64,000 nt of DNA, from contig CM041084.1 of assembly GCA_023079485.1 (NCBI GenBank), positions 18,132,609 to 18,196,608 on the forward strand, given 5' to 3'. The notes beneath the pieces were generated by a model. It had not been told where the DNA came from, did no database searches, and saw only the letters and a program-made list of their open reading frames with translations. Shown in pieces: positions 24,701 to 36,900 of the stretch. Position 1 is the first letter of the stretch. Each line of letters starts with the position of its first letter. The translations under genes and the position numbers were made by a program. Source of the stretch: Archilochus colubris. Its lineage: Eukaryota > Chordata > Aves > Apodiformes > Trochilidae.

Positions 24701-27649
24701 GCCTGTCGGTTTGCATTCCCGTGGCAGTGCCTCTCCCCACAGCAGCAGCAGCTGTGAGTGAAGCCAGCTCCATCCCCCTGCTCCTCCCTCCTCCCGGAGC
24801 CTTCCCAAGGGATGGTGAGGAGCTGGGGAGAGCGGGAAGGAGCCCCACGGGGCAGCGCTGGGAGAAGCCCAAGGATGAAGAGGAGCTGAAGAGGAGCTGA
24901 GGATGGGTCCAACTCCTGCACTAGCATGTTCTGGGCTGCATGTCCTTCCCCCATCGTGCCAGTGGCCCATCCGAGCACTCGGCATGTCTCGCCACCATGC
25001 TGGCCAGCATCCTTGCACCACTGGCCACCTTGTCCTCACAGTTGTGCAGAGCTCAGCTGGCTGCCAAAGCTTAACGTGTCACATTGTTATTAACAGTTAA
25101 TCCACACAAAAATAAGGCAGGACTGATGACAAAGAAAAAAAGCAGACCAGTAATAACCACTCTCCACAAAGTAAAAGCCCCTGGCTAAGAGAACGAAAGA
25201 GAGCAGGGATCTCACACAATTTGCCACCAGCCAGCCATTGCGTTAATAGAAGACTGACCATAGACAGGCAGTGACAAAAGGGACATGGGAGGCTGAGGCA
25301 AGCAGGCTGGCTCTGCTTGTCACCACCCCAGTGCTTGCCATGGCCTGTGGTACAGCAAGTGAGCTGAAGAACAGAAGTGGGATGAAGGTCCCAAAGGGCC
25401 TGGCCTGGGGCAGCTGCTGGCAAGCTGGAAAACCAGGCAGTGGGCTGGGGGCTGTTCCCCTTGAAAGCCTTCAACAGGCTGACAAGCCCCAAATCCACTC
25501 ACTGAAAAGCCTCCCCTGGCCTTGGCTATCACAGGTGCTAGGTTCAAAGCAGACTGCTTGAACCAGTCCCTCCATTTTTCTGTGCTTTGTGGAACTACTG
25601 GCATTTACTCAAGGTGGGAACAAGCCACTGTGGGGTCTGACCAACAGCAGCCCTTTGCCTCCATGGATGGCAGGAGCCCTCCTGCAAGGTAAAGTCCTCA
25701 CACAGTGATGGAGACTGGGGCTGGTGCATGTCTGGGTGGCAGAGTAAAAACGCAGCTCCACAAACTGCAGGCTTGCCCAAACGTGGTTTTGAAGTTCACA
25801 AGATAAAGCTGGAACTGCAATGCCTGTTCATGAAACTATGAATCTTTAGAAGAACAATCTTACTTTCTCCTGCATCTGCCTAGACAAAAGCAGGTGTCCT
25901 CACCACCAAAGTCATTCAAATATGACCCACAGAACTTCTCTTGAAAGGACCCTTGACAAGGTCTCTACCTTTGGTAGAAAAGGGCAGAACCATGTATGCA
26001 GGAAGTGATGTCTTGTGCTTGCCTCTCTTTTTCCAGGTAAGTCCTATATGTCTCAGCATTACCCAGAGCCTATAGCCCAGAGGCAGCAGTCACCAGAAAC
26101 TACAGAGAACTTGGTTCAAATGATAGCAAGGAAAACCATGTGACATTTGCAGTAAGTGTACAGATTTGCTTTGGTTGTGCTATCTGCTTGCAAAGCACTC
26201 CAGTTCAAAGTGTATGGACTCCATTTCATTTGAATAGAAACACTTTGGGTAGTCATGGAGGCAAAGAAACAACTTGCAAGCAACACTTGCTAGTTTCACA
26301 GGAGTATTCATTCATCTGAAAATGGTAACAACAAAATGGCCTGTAACCAAGCATATCAAACTTCAGCTTGACTAATTCGTGACTGGTTATCTCTTTGTGA
26401 ACACTATGTTGAATTAAATCTGAGGAAAAGTGGGTAATTAATGAATCAGTCAATTACATCAGCTCATTTAGAGACAAATCTTGGCATCTTTTTCAGCTTG
26501 TGACTGTCATTTGTTGCGAATGATCAAACACATAAAGACAGAACATTTTTGCTAAAAAATGTACCGAGCTGGGCAGACCCAGAAGCATTTGCTATAGAAC
26601 TGGGTTTGGCTGCCTCCCTGGGTTACTGCTGTACCACAGCTTTCCTCTGCTGAGACAGCAACACAAGGTAACACATCAGGCAGGTTAACAGTAAGAGAAA
26701 TTATTTTTCTCTCTGTTGCTGAAACTGCTGGGAGAGGCATTTCCGATTTCTTTCTTCAGTAGCAACTCTGGCCATCATGTAGTTTATCTGACCTTTGGCT
26801 ACACCACACCATGAAATCAGACACCACTAGGAGGGGGGCCAGAACAAAGCCTGGAGAGATTAATAAGAGCATTATTTGCAATGTGGCACAGGGCCATGAG
26901 TCACCGTGCAGCCAGGCTGCTGCTGCACCTTCTGGCAACAGGAACAGCCCAAGTTCTGCATCAGGCTTTCTGTTTAAAAAAAAAAAATTACAATCTTCAC
27001 TTCTGTTCTTTTATACAAAGTCCGGGTCAAATAAATGCATGGGAGAAGGCAGAAAAAAACCCACTCAACTGGAGTGGAAGCAAAATATAAAGTTGATGTT
27101 GACTTTCATTCAAAAGAGTCTATTCTTTGGGTGACTGTTTGAGGATTTGGGGGATTAACCAATAAAGAAAAAAATTCTGCTGGTTCAACCTGATGTTAAT
27201 GTTGCTGTTACACTTCCTCTAGTGCAAAGGTTTGCACACATGTCCCTCTAATGCCTTCCACCTTCACAGCCTCGGCATGCTAGGGTGCAAATGCAGCTCT
27301 CTGGCATATACAAGATCATCTTCTGATGCCATCATGTGAAAATGCTTTGACTTGAAAAACACTGAATTCTGTGCAGGTCAGGTTCAAAGAGTCTGAGGAT
27401 AAAGAAATATATGTCATTATAGCTATTACAGTGCTATACCAAGCCCAGATAATAATAAGAGGAATCATATTTCTTAGCATTGACTGTATTTGACTGTCAG
27501 TTTAGATATCAGAAACATCTCAATGAGGAAACAAGAATGATGTGAATAAAGAGATTCAAAATTAATCAAGATTAGGTAAATCGCAGCAAGTCACACATGA
27601 ATGATATGAGTTATGCTCTGTGTTAAAGAGCTCCCTGACTGTACCATGC
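24701..27649. other. Non-coding, no gene seen
   Basis: 24760-25800 is moderately GC-rich with overlapping open frames up to 133 codons on both strands, none recognised. GAGGAGCTGA occurs twice at 24880-24901. An acceptor/donor pair back to back (TTCCAG|GTAAGT near 26039) has no exon. Confidence 0.5.
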
Positions 27650-29390
27650 TCTAGCAAGAAGCTGAGGCTGGGGGAGTATCTGTGTGAGGAGCAGAGGTGA
27701 CAGTCCTGTTGGAGATAAAGCAGCCTCTCTCAGCACACCCAACCAAGAGGAGACTGTGTAGGGGCTTCCTACAGACAGCTGGCAGAAATATCCTTCTTAC
27801 CAACCCAGAATCAAAGATCATGAAACCCTGATCATTATGGAGGATTTCAACCACAGCATCTGCTAGAAGAGCAACACAGCACTAAGCAGTCAGTCCAGGA
27901 GCTTGTTACACTGTGCTATTGATAATTTCATCATCCGAATGCTGGAACATCCAAACCCCGAGTAGGGATTACACTTGACTTGACTTGCCAGTGGTGAATG
28001 TGCTCACAGTATCAGCCTTATCAGGCTTATCTTCTCTCACCGTAATGGAACTCAGGATCTAGATGAAGGCTGGCAAGGTAAGCTATAGAGGTATGACTCT
28101 GATTGCAAAAGAAGAAACTTCTGTTTACTCAGAAATTGCAAAATTCCCTAGAATGCAATCAAGAGGAAACATGCCCAGAGGCATCTGAACAATTTTTAAA
28201 GAGATCTTATGGAAACCTCGGTGAAGAATTATCCTGTTGTGCAGGAAGATGGAATTTCAGCAGAAAACCTGATTGGCTAGTGGAGCATGTTCTTCATGAA
28301 ACCAAATGCAAAAGGAAGCATACAAGAGAAAGATGCAAGGGATACCACCCATTTCCTGAAGAAACTGTCCAATGTGATTGTGAGGCAGCTGTATACTGTC
28401 TGTGACAACTGTGGTGACTGGGAAAGTCCCCAATGGCTGGAAAAAATCTGACACTTCATCTATCTTTAAAAAGGCAAGAAAGGAAACTGGGCAACTATCT
28501 GATGATGAGCAGCATCTCAGTCACTAGAAGATCAGAGAGAGTGTCCCTCTTGGGAACCATTTCTAAGGCCATAAAGGACAAGAAGATATTTGGAAACAGT
28601 ATGGATTTACTGAGGGCAAATTGAATTTGACCAACCAGACAGCCTTCTAAGATGAAATGACTGAGTGGGTGAAGAAGATGAAAGTTTTGGGTGTAATTTA
28701 CCCTGATGTTAGGCTCTGAGAGCATCTCACACAGCATTATCATATGGAAATTAAGAAGCTGTGGGCTAGAAAGAGGCACTGAAAACTGGAAGGCATGTCT
28801 GGCAAGTCACCAGCAACCAGAAGAGCACCCAAGGAGTCAGTACTGAGATCCATGTTGCTCAGGATCTTCATCAGCAACCCTGATGAGGACACAGTCAGCT
28901 TTGTTGATGACTTCAAACTGTCTGGACTGACAAATGGCAAAGCTTCTACACAAAGGCTCCTTGATAAACTTAAGATTTGGGCCCATGGGCACATGGGGTT
29001 CCAACAAGGAAACATCACTCATTTCAGTCTGGGAAGAACCTTGCTGCAGACTCATCCTGGTGAAAAGGATCTGGGAATTACAGAGGACACAAGGCTGAAT
29101 GTGAGTCACCAGCACGCTGTAATCATCTGAACAGAGCATGTCACATCCTGGACTACATTAGCAGTACAGTGGTCAGAAAACTATGGAAAGTTACTATCTC
29201 CCTCTATTCAGCTTTCACCCAGTTTTAGTGTCCAGCAGTCCAAGAGGTTGCAGAAAAATTGTAATGGGTCCAGCAGATGGCTGCTGAGAAGGTGAATATA
29301 ATGGTGACTTCTGGATTTCTGCACTGGACTTTAAAGAGACAATTCCACATTTCTCAGTAGCATAGGGGAAACTGAGTTTTGCTGAAATGT
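27650..29390 (+). mobile_element. CR1 LINE remnant with endonuclease and reverse transcriptase similarity
   Basis: The left part (27760-27920) follows the CR1 endonuclease end: 'ctacagacagctggcagaaa', 'gaggatttcaaccacagcat', 'tgctagaagagcaacacagc'. The right part (28395-29300) follows the reverse transcriptase: 'cagtatggatttactgaggg', 'acccaaggagtcagtactga', then an open stretch ESVLRSMLLRIFISNPDEDT with SFVDDFKLSGLTNGKASTQR, where FVDDFKL stands for the catalytic F-ADD motif, and GEKDLGITEDTRLNVSHQHA. Multiple stops and frameshifts make it dead. The 3' terminal repeat is missing, so it is truncated at both ends. Orientation is plus. Confidence 0.88.
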
Positions 29391-29394
29391 ACTT

Positions 29395-29427
29395 AAAAAA
29401 AAAAAAAGAATAAATAAAAAAAAAAAT
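29395..29427. repeat. A-rich tract
   Basis: Two A runs separated by GAATAAAT, directly after the CR1 remnant. CR1 does not normally end in poly-A, so the tract probably arose independently. Confidence 0.85.
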
Positions 29428-29481
29428 TATTATGGGCATTCAAGTTTTTCTTCCTCCACCTGCTGCCCACAAACAAAGCCA

Positions 29482-29561
29482 GCAAGCCCTGCAAGCCCAT
29501 GGCAAGCTCTGTAAGCCTCTGTCAAGCCCTGTGAGCCCATGTCAAGCCTTTTGAGCCCCTA
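29482..29561 (+). repeat. 20-bp minisatellite, four units
   Basis: Four consecutive 20-bp units at 29482, 29502, 29522 and 29542, consensus TCAAGCCCTGTGAGCCCATG. Each unit is itself two related 10-mers around (C/A)AAGCC and GAGCC. Confidence 0.9.
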
Positions 29562-29989
29562 CTCCTGTCTCTGCCTCACTGCTGGGGGAGCAAGTTCAGA
29601 GCAGGACTGTAGGCACAGGCTGCAGGGTTGTGGTTTTCCCTCCACAGACCCATTCTGCTGCTTCCAGAAATTTGCTGCTCGGGACATCTGCCTCTTCTAC
29701 CCGCACCCAACGTAGGCTTTGGTCTCTGCATATTTAGACAAGTTACAGCATCTCTTAAAGCTTTCCCAAGGTTGGAAGTTGAAGCTAGATCAATTTAAAC
29801 AGGAAACGAGCCACAGTTATGTACACAACATCTATATGAACTAAATAACAGTTGTTAACCATTGAAATGAATTACTAGTGACCGGCTTGTGAACACTATT
29901 TAATTGAGTGTATGTTTGTCCCAAAAGCTGGTGCTTTCTGCAGCTATTAGGCTTGAAACATGACTTATCCCCGGGCTGGCTAGGTGGGA

Positions 29990-30045
29990 GGTCAGCTAGA
30001 TGATCACATTGGGTTTTTCCGACCTTAAATTCTGTGGCTCTGTGG
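29990..30045 (+). mobile_element. CR1 3'-tail fragment
   Basis: 'gtcagctagatgatcacatt' then 'gaccttaaattctgtggctc' then 'tgtgg' follows the CR1 terminal pattern (tagatgatc, ccttccaaccc, ATTCTGTG repeats). Confidence 0.75.
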
Positions 30046-31750
30046 AAATTATGTGTCAGAGGGTTTTTCTCGTCAGAGCCAGACAGAGAGCTTGAAGTGC
30101 ACATGGTTACTGACAACTCCCAACTGTCAGTAAAGCTGTTTCACAGAAAGTGTTACATGACTGATGTCTCTACAACTGCACTTTTCCAAACAGATGGGGG
30201 AAAAAAATGGCACTGGTCTCAAATCAAATTAGTCTTGATGGATTACGCAAAAGAAATTTAACACATGCTCCACATTTTGAGAAACTTCTAAATATAATAT
30301 CTCCATTGAAAACAAAGTATATGACAGTGCTAAAAATATGCAAATACACAGTTATAAAACTATCTTCACATTACAGAATAAGGACCACTATTAGGGGCTG
30401 GAAAAACCACAGTTCCTTGATGCAGGAGACACATGTCAGGGTTACCACACCTTGTTTAATCTCAGAGATAAGCTCAGTTTTGAAAGTTCACTGTTTGACT
30501 TTCAGAGGTTTGTCTTTACAGAACACAGGAAAAAAGAAATATGTTCTCATTCTAACTGATGTCATATTTGCCTTTAGAAATAATAAATACATGACATTAT
30601 GGGAAAAAAAATAACTCAAAAGAGAAGGCAGATATTTAAGTTCTGTTGCAGCTGGAAACATGACGTAATAAAGACTTAACCACTGAGTCTTGGTTTACCC
30701 TGGTTTACTTTCATTATAATTAGACAAGGGTATAATTTGGTTTTACTGAAGTAGTTATACCAGTAAAACATTTACTGCATGTGCAGTTTTATTCATATAA
30801 AGGTTTCGTGCATTATTATGTGTGATGCCATCACCAGCTCAGGAAGGAGAAGTACCTGCATCTACCAAGCATTTGTACTGATTGAATGTTGATATGTGCA
30901 GATAGATTCTTGAAAAGTGAAAGTAGTAGTCTGAGGATAGAAGCCTTTTAGAATCACTTGTACTAATTAATAAAAGCTGAAAAAGCAGTCTCAGAGACAG
31001 AATTAAAGGTATAACAAGTTTGTGCAAACAAAAAAGGCAGATTTTTTTTCTGAATAGTTTCAAATTACACAGATAAAACAGGCCCTGAGAAGTATAATAA
31101 GTAGGGTCTATATTACAGAGGAATTATTTTCTCAAGAAAATTACATTTTAATTAATTTATAGTAATTTTGGTGCTTTAAATGATAAAAAGAAACTCACAT
31201 TTCTAGGTTCTTTATTCCATGTAGAAACTGCTCTGAAAAAAAGAATAATGACAGCTCCCTAATTATTATTTTTAAGGTAATTGTTAAAATAAGAAAAAGA
31301 ATCTCCCATATAATTGTCAAAAAGAATTAATATGCTTTAAGTACAAAAGAAAAAAAAATGGACTGTAGCCTCCTACCTGGTACGGGGCCAGGGAGTTTTC
31401 TTTGATAAGACTGTGGCAGGCAGCAGAGGCATAAAAACTATTGTAGCAGCAGACATTAAGAGCAGTAGCACAGGGGACACTTTTGCTCCACTTGCCAGTG
31501 GACATGTACAAGATCTTCTCACCTGGCTCAGTAGAAACCAATGTGATGCTGTGTGAGTGGCAGCAGAGCACCCACTTCTCCATGAGGAACCACCCAGAGC
31601 ACCACTGCAGGGAAAGGCACTCACAGTTCTTCCAAGAGAAGTTAGAATTATGATTGGAGGTTCTGGAAAAAAAAAAACCTAGTGTCTGCAAAGTGCTTTT
31701 TTTATCTTCAGTGTATTTTGCAAACATTTTACAAAATAGATTTCAGTATA
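30046..31750. other. Non-coding, no gene seen
   Basis: AT-rich; open frames up to 136 codons (minus strand near 31317-31727) are unrecognised and lack family resemblance. Confidence 0.5.
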
Positions 31751-31812
31751 TTTTACAAACAAAATTCAGACCTGGCTTATTCAGACCTGATTTTTTACAA
31801 ACAAAATTCAGA
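31751..31812. repeat. Spaced direct repeat
   Basis: TTTTACAAACAAAATTCAGA occurs exactly at 31751-31770 and at 31793-31812; a third partial relative (TTTTACAAAATAGATTTCAG) precedes them at about 31727. Unit spacing is 42 bp between the exact copies, with TTCAGACCTG also duplicated between them. Confidence 0.85.
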
Positions 31813-34800
31813 GCAGCAGGATGGGGCTCAGTGCACCACCAGGCACCTGCATGACTTTGCAGGAATAGTTGTATGGTGGGAGGTGCTGCCTGGAAAAGGA
31901 TCTTGTTGGGGCATGTGCTGAGTCAATGTATTTCTCTGGCAGCTTGTGCTGGCAGAACAATTATAGTGGTCAAAGAGTTATTTATAACTGTCCTCCCGCA
32001 AGAGGATTCCTGAGGGAGGATGCTGGTACGTGCGTTGCTATTCCATGTACACACATCTACACGTGCAGCAGCTGCATCTCTGTTTAATGAATGCAGGATA
32101 CTGTTCTGACATAAGTCCTGTGTTTTTTTCCCCAAGGAGGTCACTTGTATGGGGGAAAAAAGAACACAGCTCTAACCACGGTCCATCCACACCTCATCCA
32201 AAAGTCTCCCCACAAAATACCATAACTTCATGAACTCATCAGAACTGACAGCATGGGTAAGCCTCTGACCATACAAACAAACCCAAATACTAATGTGGCT
32301 TCACTCACTGTGGCTTGCCTTAGACTCACCTCCTCTCAGAAAGGAGCCACCATACAGCTTCTGAAGACTGTATGGAAGTGGGAAAATGAAAATTTGCCTC
32401 TGAAAAACTCAGGACTCCAAACTTATTCCCCCCACAGAAAAGCCACCCTCACCAGCCACAGCCCAGCCACACTCCCTGCTGGCTGCAGGCCCTTCACTTG
32501 CTCATGTAAGCAAAGTCAGATCATCACTTAACCAATTTAACTAGTAGTCTACTACAGGTGAAGACTGACCTTCACAGACATCTTTCTTTCCTATGCTCTA
32601 GAATATGGATGAACTGGGTAGGAACAGGAAATTACCTGAAAATGCAGTAGCAAATGCCTAATACACAGAATAGAGTGGTATGTATGTGGCCTCCACGCAG
32701 CCATGTGCCTTCATTATTGTACTGGCTGCGAGCAGGTTGGTGAGGAACAGAAATAGTCCTTAGGCACTCAGGAATGCATGCCTGCTAGTTTATTTTCTTT
32801 GTTTTGCAGTTTCAAACGCGGGCTCTCAGGCTGCCTGTCTGCAGCAAGAGGCTCTGCAGCAGTGGAAACGCTGCTTCTCACACTGAGGTTTTATGCATTT
32901 TCCTTTCCTGACATTTCTCTGTGCAGAGGGAAAGTGTGCGTTTTACTCTTTGTGTACAGAAAATATAAAGAAACTGGGAAACGGGATGGAGTTGTTTAAT
33001 AACCCTCTCCACAAGGCAACATGATGGTAGAGGAAGACCAAATGCAAAATCTCCATGAGAGAGAAAACAAAGCCTGTCTCTCTTTCATCTTGAATCTCAG
33101 GGTCCTGCCAGGCAGACACGATGCTTCGCACATTTAAAGGTGCAAAGCACATAATAGGAGCTATATCACAGAGCAAAGAAATACATTTGCATGCCATTCA
33201 GAAGAGGCAGAACTGGAAGAAAAACAATCACAAGCACAACCCGTTCTCCACCACTTTTTCTTCTCTATGCAGATCTGTATGTTACAAACTACCACAACAG
33301 TAGAAGGAGGCATTACAAACAGGAAACGGGCAACTGATTCCAAAATTTGGACTCAAAACCTCTTGCATGTGGCATAAAAATTAGGCTAGAGAAGTGATCT
33401 TTTGTACTGATGGGGCTGAATTAAGAAGCTTTCATTCATGGTCATTCTATATTTATTTCAGCTACACAATCCCTGGTTTGCTTTAGGGGTTCAGAGGAGC
33501 TGGAATGATTTTGTAACACCACTGTGTCAGAGTTTGATGGCTGGTTTTTGTTTCAGACAATGTTAGGGTTGTACAGCAGCTTTCAAAGCATCAGTATCAA
33601 GGGAACAGAAGCAATGTATCATCACAGTTATTTTTATTCTAAGGCTTGTGTGCTTTGTTAAATTTTCTTTTCAAAAAAAGGAAAAATCCCTCTCCTTAGT
33701 GGCACTGAAATAAGCAACGCCAAGAATAGATACCAAAATCATCTCCTTCCCCATTTATTTTGCACAGACGCGAATGACGCTGTGTCAAACATGGAAAAGG
33801 AGTGTATTAGTCTCATGCCACTGGAAAAACAAGTGTATTACATTGATGAAATGTCAACTGTCCACCATCCATTTGGTAATAGATTGTGCACTCAGTTTCT
33901 CGCATCCGTTGTAGCAGCTTCCTGAAGATATGCTTTGCATTTGCCAACAAGCCAGCCTGCCCTTTGGACTGAACCATTCCACCCGACTGCAGCTTTATCA
34001 TCAGCCCTCCTGGGCGTGGCCTGGCCTGTCAGATAGTTGTGTATTTAAAAATAGTCAATACTTTCTTAACAACAGAATCCTTCACCTGATTACTGATTAT
34101 CTTTTTCTTTCTTTTTTTTTTTTTAATTAACCCACAGTCTTCCATCATGTATTCTTCCCATAAAGATTTTTGGCTACCGAAACAGGTGAAAGGTCACACC
34201 TGGACATCATCCATCACAGCGGCGTTGTCTCCGCGCTGCGATTGCATGGGTGGCTGTTTGTTTTGCAGGCTGGGGTAAGCAGGTAGGAACAGCTCTGGTG
34301 AGAAGGGCTGCACGCTGTCAGTGCAGCTCCCCAGATGACTTCTATCATCATTTTAAGACTCTGCATTTCATGAAATGCTCTGACACTGAGCTTCAGCCTG
34401 TTTCAAATTATACTAAATGCCCACACATAAATCTCATTGGTAGTGGTCCTCCTCAGACATAGGCTGTGAGAAGCTCAGGGTGGGGAGAGCTAAATGACTA
34501 GATATGATTTATTCATACTCTGGTTATCATTTGAGGACTTTTTTTTCAGACTACCTTTCTTTGACTCAGCAAGTAACAGGACTGGAAAGCATCAATGATC
34601 ACACACACCTCCTCCAAAAGCTCTGGAAAGGAACTGGCTTCTAGAAATTTTTTCCCTTCATCTGCACCCTTGTGCAACCTGCTTGTCTCCAGAATCTTAC
34701 AGCAGTAGTTGAACAAGCTGTGCTGTCAGCTGCCTTGTTTTAGGCACATTGTTGATGTACGCTAGAAAATAAACATGGAATCAGTACTAGAGGGATGGGT

Positions 34801-36030
34801 GCAGAGAGGGAGCCATAAGACGAGTGGAAGGAGCCTCTGTCTGTGGGAAGTGACTGGTTCAAAGAGCCCCCAGTTGCTTCCTGCTTTTGTCCCCTCAACT
34901 TGCCCCCACCTTGCACAGTCTAGGGACAGACAAACAACATGCAGTGCAGGAGGAAGACTGTAACATAGCACCAGGCCCTGAGTTAGCATCTCCAGAAACA
35001 GGGAAGGCTGAAAGTAGCAGTGGGCAAAGAGAAGATATTACCAGCTTGATGAAGGTAAGAAGCACTGTGAGAAAAAGAGAAAGGAAAGTGAACAAATTAG
35101 CTGAATAAATTTTGTAGTGAAAACAGCTGGATGAGTATCTCTGGAGACTGAGAAGAAAACAGAAACAGAATGGAGAGATCATCATCATCTGTCCATGCTT
35201 CTAATGATGACAGATATGACAGCCTGCCCAAGCCAAGCATTCCCTTCCTGCTGCAGCACTTTCTCTTCCCAGAACAAAACTCCTCAGCAGTCACTTTGGG
35301 CCCAACAAAAAATAGACATCTTTTACTGCTGCCTCCTATGTTTTTATTTACTGTTCATTATTTTGCTTTTGTATTTTCCTTCCTCCACATCTTGATGATA
35401 GTAAAGTGCATTACCTGCAAAACTGCATTGCCTATGAGTGGGCACAAGAAACAGGCTTTGCTTTGCCTTCCAGCCTCTTTTCCAAGCTGGATCCTCTCAG
35501 AGTCTCTTTAGCAGCATTTGTCCTTCACCAGAGGTCGTGTAAGAAATATGTTTAGTAGTAGGGTCGAAAACTTTTCATTGTGATGTTTCTTTATCCCAAG
35601 AGGTCTGTATTTAGCTATGTTCATCAGTTTGTGCTCATTTCTTCTGTTAAATCCAGCATACAACAGCAATCCAACATACAATTTCAGTGTAGAGTTACAG
35701 TCTCTCTCTCTTTACTCCAATAAACTGCCAAAACAGATATTTCTGTCACACCACAAGGAATATTCCACCAATTACCAATTACATATCAATAGCAGGGATG
35801 AGACCTATGACAGAAATTTTATTATTACCTAACCTCAACACACCTTCTCTGTGTTCTGCAGACCATTGCATAAGAAGCCATATAAAATGCCGTGTCCCTT
35901 TGGAGGGAAGAGCAGGAAAGAATAACTGGCACCTAAGTACACACTTCAGAAGTTGAGCAAATGTATTTTGAAGTTTTTTTAAAAAAATACTTTACTCCAG
36001 GTAGTGGTCTCCTCTCTCGAGCAAAGCTTC
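31813..36030. other. Non-coding, no gene seen
   Basis: No coding, RNA or mobile element recognised. Several short frames overlap on both strands. Confidence 0.5.
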
Positions 36031-36072
36031 CTGACACTGTCCCTGACTCTGTCTCTGACTGTCTCTGACTAC
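36031..36072. repeat. CTGACTCTGTCT-type short minisatellite
   Basis: Four imperfect units of 10-12 bp (CTGACACTGTCC, CTGACTCTGTCT, CTGACTGTCT, CTGACTACC). Confidence 0.8.
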
Positions 36073-36239
36073 CATTCAGTTTCACCCCTCAGCCTCGGGC
36101 TATGTGGGATGAGGAGGGTAACCCAGCATGGCAAGCAGCCAGCCTGCCAGAGGGCTGGCAAGCTGCCATTCATTGCAACTCCCAGCCATGGAAAGAGCTT
36201 TAGAAGGAATCCTGGGAGCTGCAGACCAGGAAGTTTGCC

Positions 36240-36900
36240 ATCTTGCTAATGGCAGAAGGGTCTGAAAAAATAAAGTCATTGTAGACAGGGATAAACATGG
36301 TCTGTTGAGATGGAGGCAGCATGGCTTCTGCAAAGACACCCCGCCCCACCAACCCACTGCAGCCCTCAGGTGCCAGCAAAGACAAGAGTGGGTCCAGCAG
36401 ACACAGAACAGTCCAATATTGAAAAAGCTTCTGATGAGGATCCACACCAAAAGTTATCAAAAAAACTAGCTTGCCACATGATGGGAGGAAAAGGTCTTAC
36501 AGCCAGAAAACTGGAGGCAGGACAGGAAACAAAAGATAAGGCTTAATAGTCACTTTTCAGGGTGAAAAACAGGCATCAGAAAGGCCTCCCTACTGTAGGA
36601 CTGATGGTGGGACTGGCTTTACTCAACATTTTCAATGAGTACCTAAAGGCTGGAGCATATGGTGAAATGTTTGTACATGACACTACACTCCTGCAGGTGA
36701 ATTTCACAGGCAAATTCACAGGTGTGCAGGCAAATTCTTCTTGCAGAAGAATTTCACAAAATTGAGGGAGTGGGCAATGGCCCCATAAGCACATACTGCA
36801 AGGGTCAGGCAGCAACAAAATGCTAACATCCAAATCCAGCAGCTGGGGATGATGGGGGAAAACAGAGAGGATGCGCTGCAAGACATGACCAAGCTCACTT
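36240..36900 (+). mobile_element. Old CR1-type LINE remnant (reverse transcriptase region)
   Basis: A chain of matches in the right order to an old CR1 subfamily: 'ggcagcatggcttctgcaaa' (36317), 'gtccagcagacacagaacag' (36392), the 'ccacaccaaaagttatcaaa' segment near 36441 that corresponds to the 'cctcaccaaaggctcttaa' stretch, 'gacaggaaacaaaagataag' (36520), 'tttactcaacattttcaatg' (36618), and 'gtacatgacactacactcct' (36673), which is where the F-ADDT motif would be. Heavily decayed by stops and gaps. It appears older and from a different subfamily than the 27650-29390 copy. Confidence 0.7.

Noticed and set aside
24664..25604. Overlapping open frames of 94-133 codons on both strands
   Set aside because: No recognisable domain; consistent with chance in moderately GC-rich DNA.
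31317..31727. 136-codon open frame on the minus strand and a 50-codon open stretch on the plus strand
   Set aside because: Neither resembles a known protein; the two overlap and end in low-complexity sequence.
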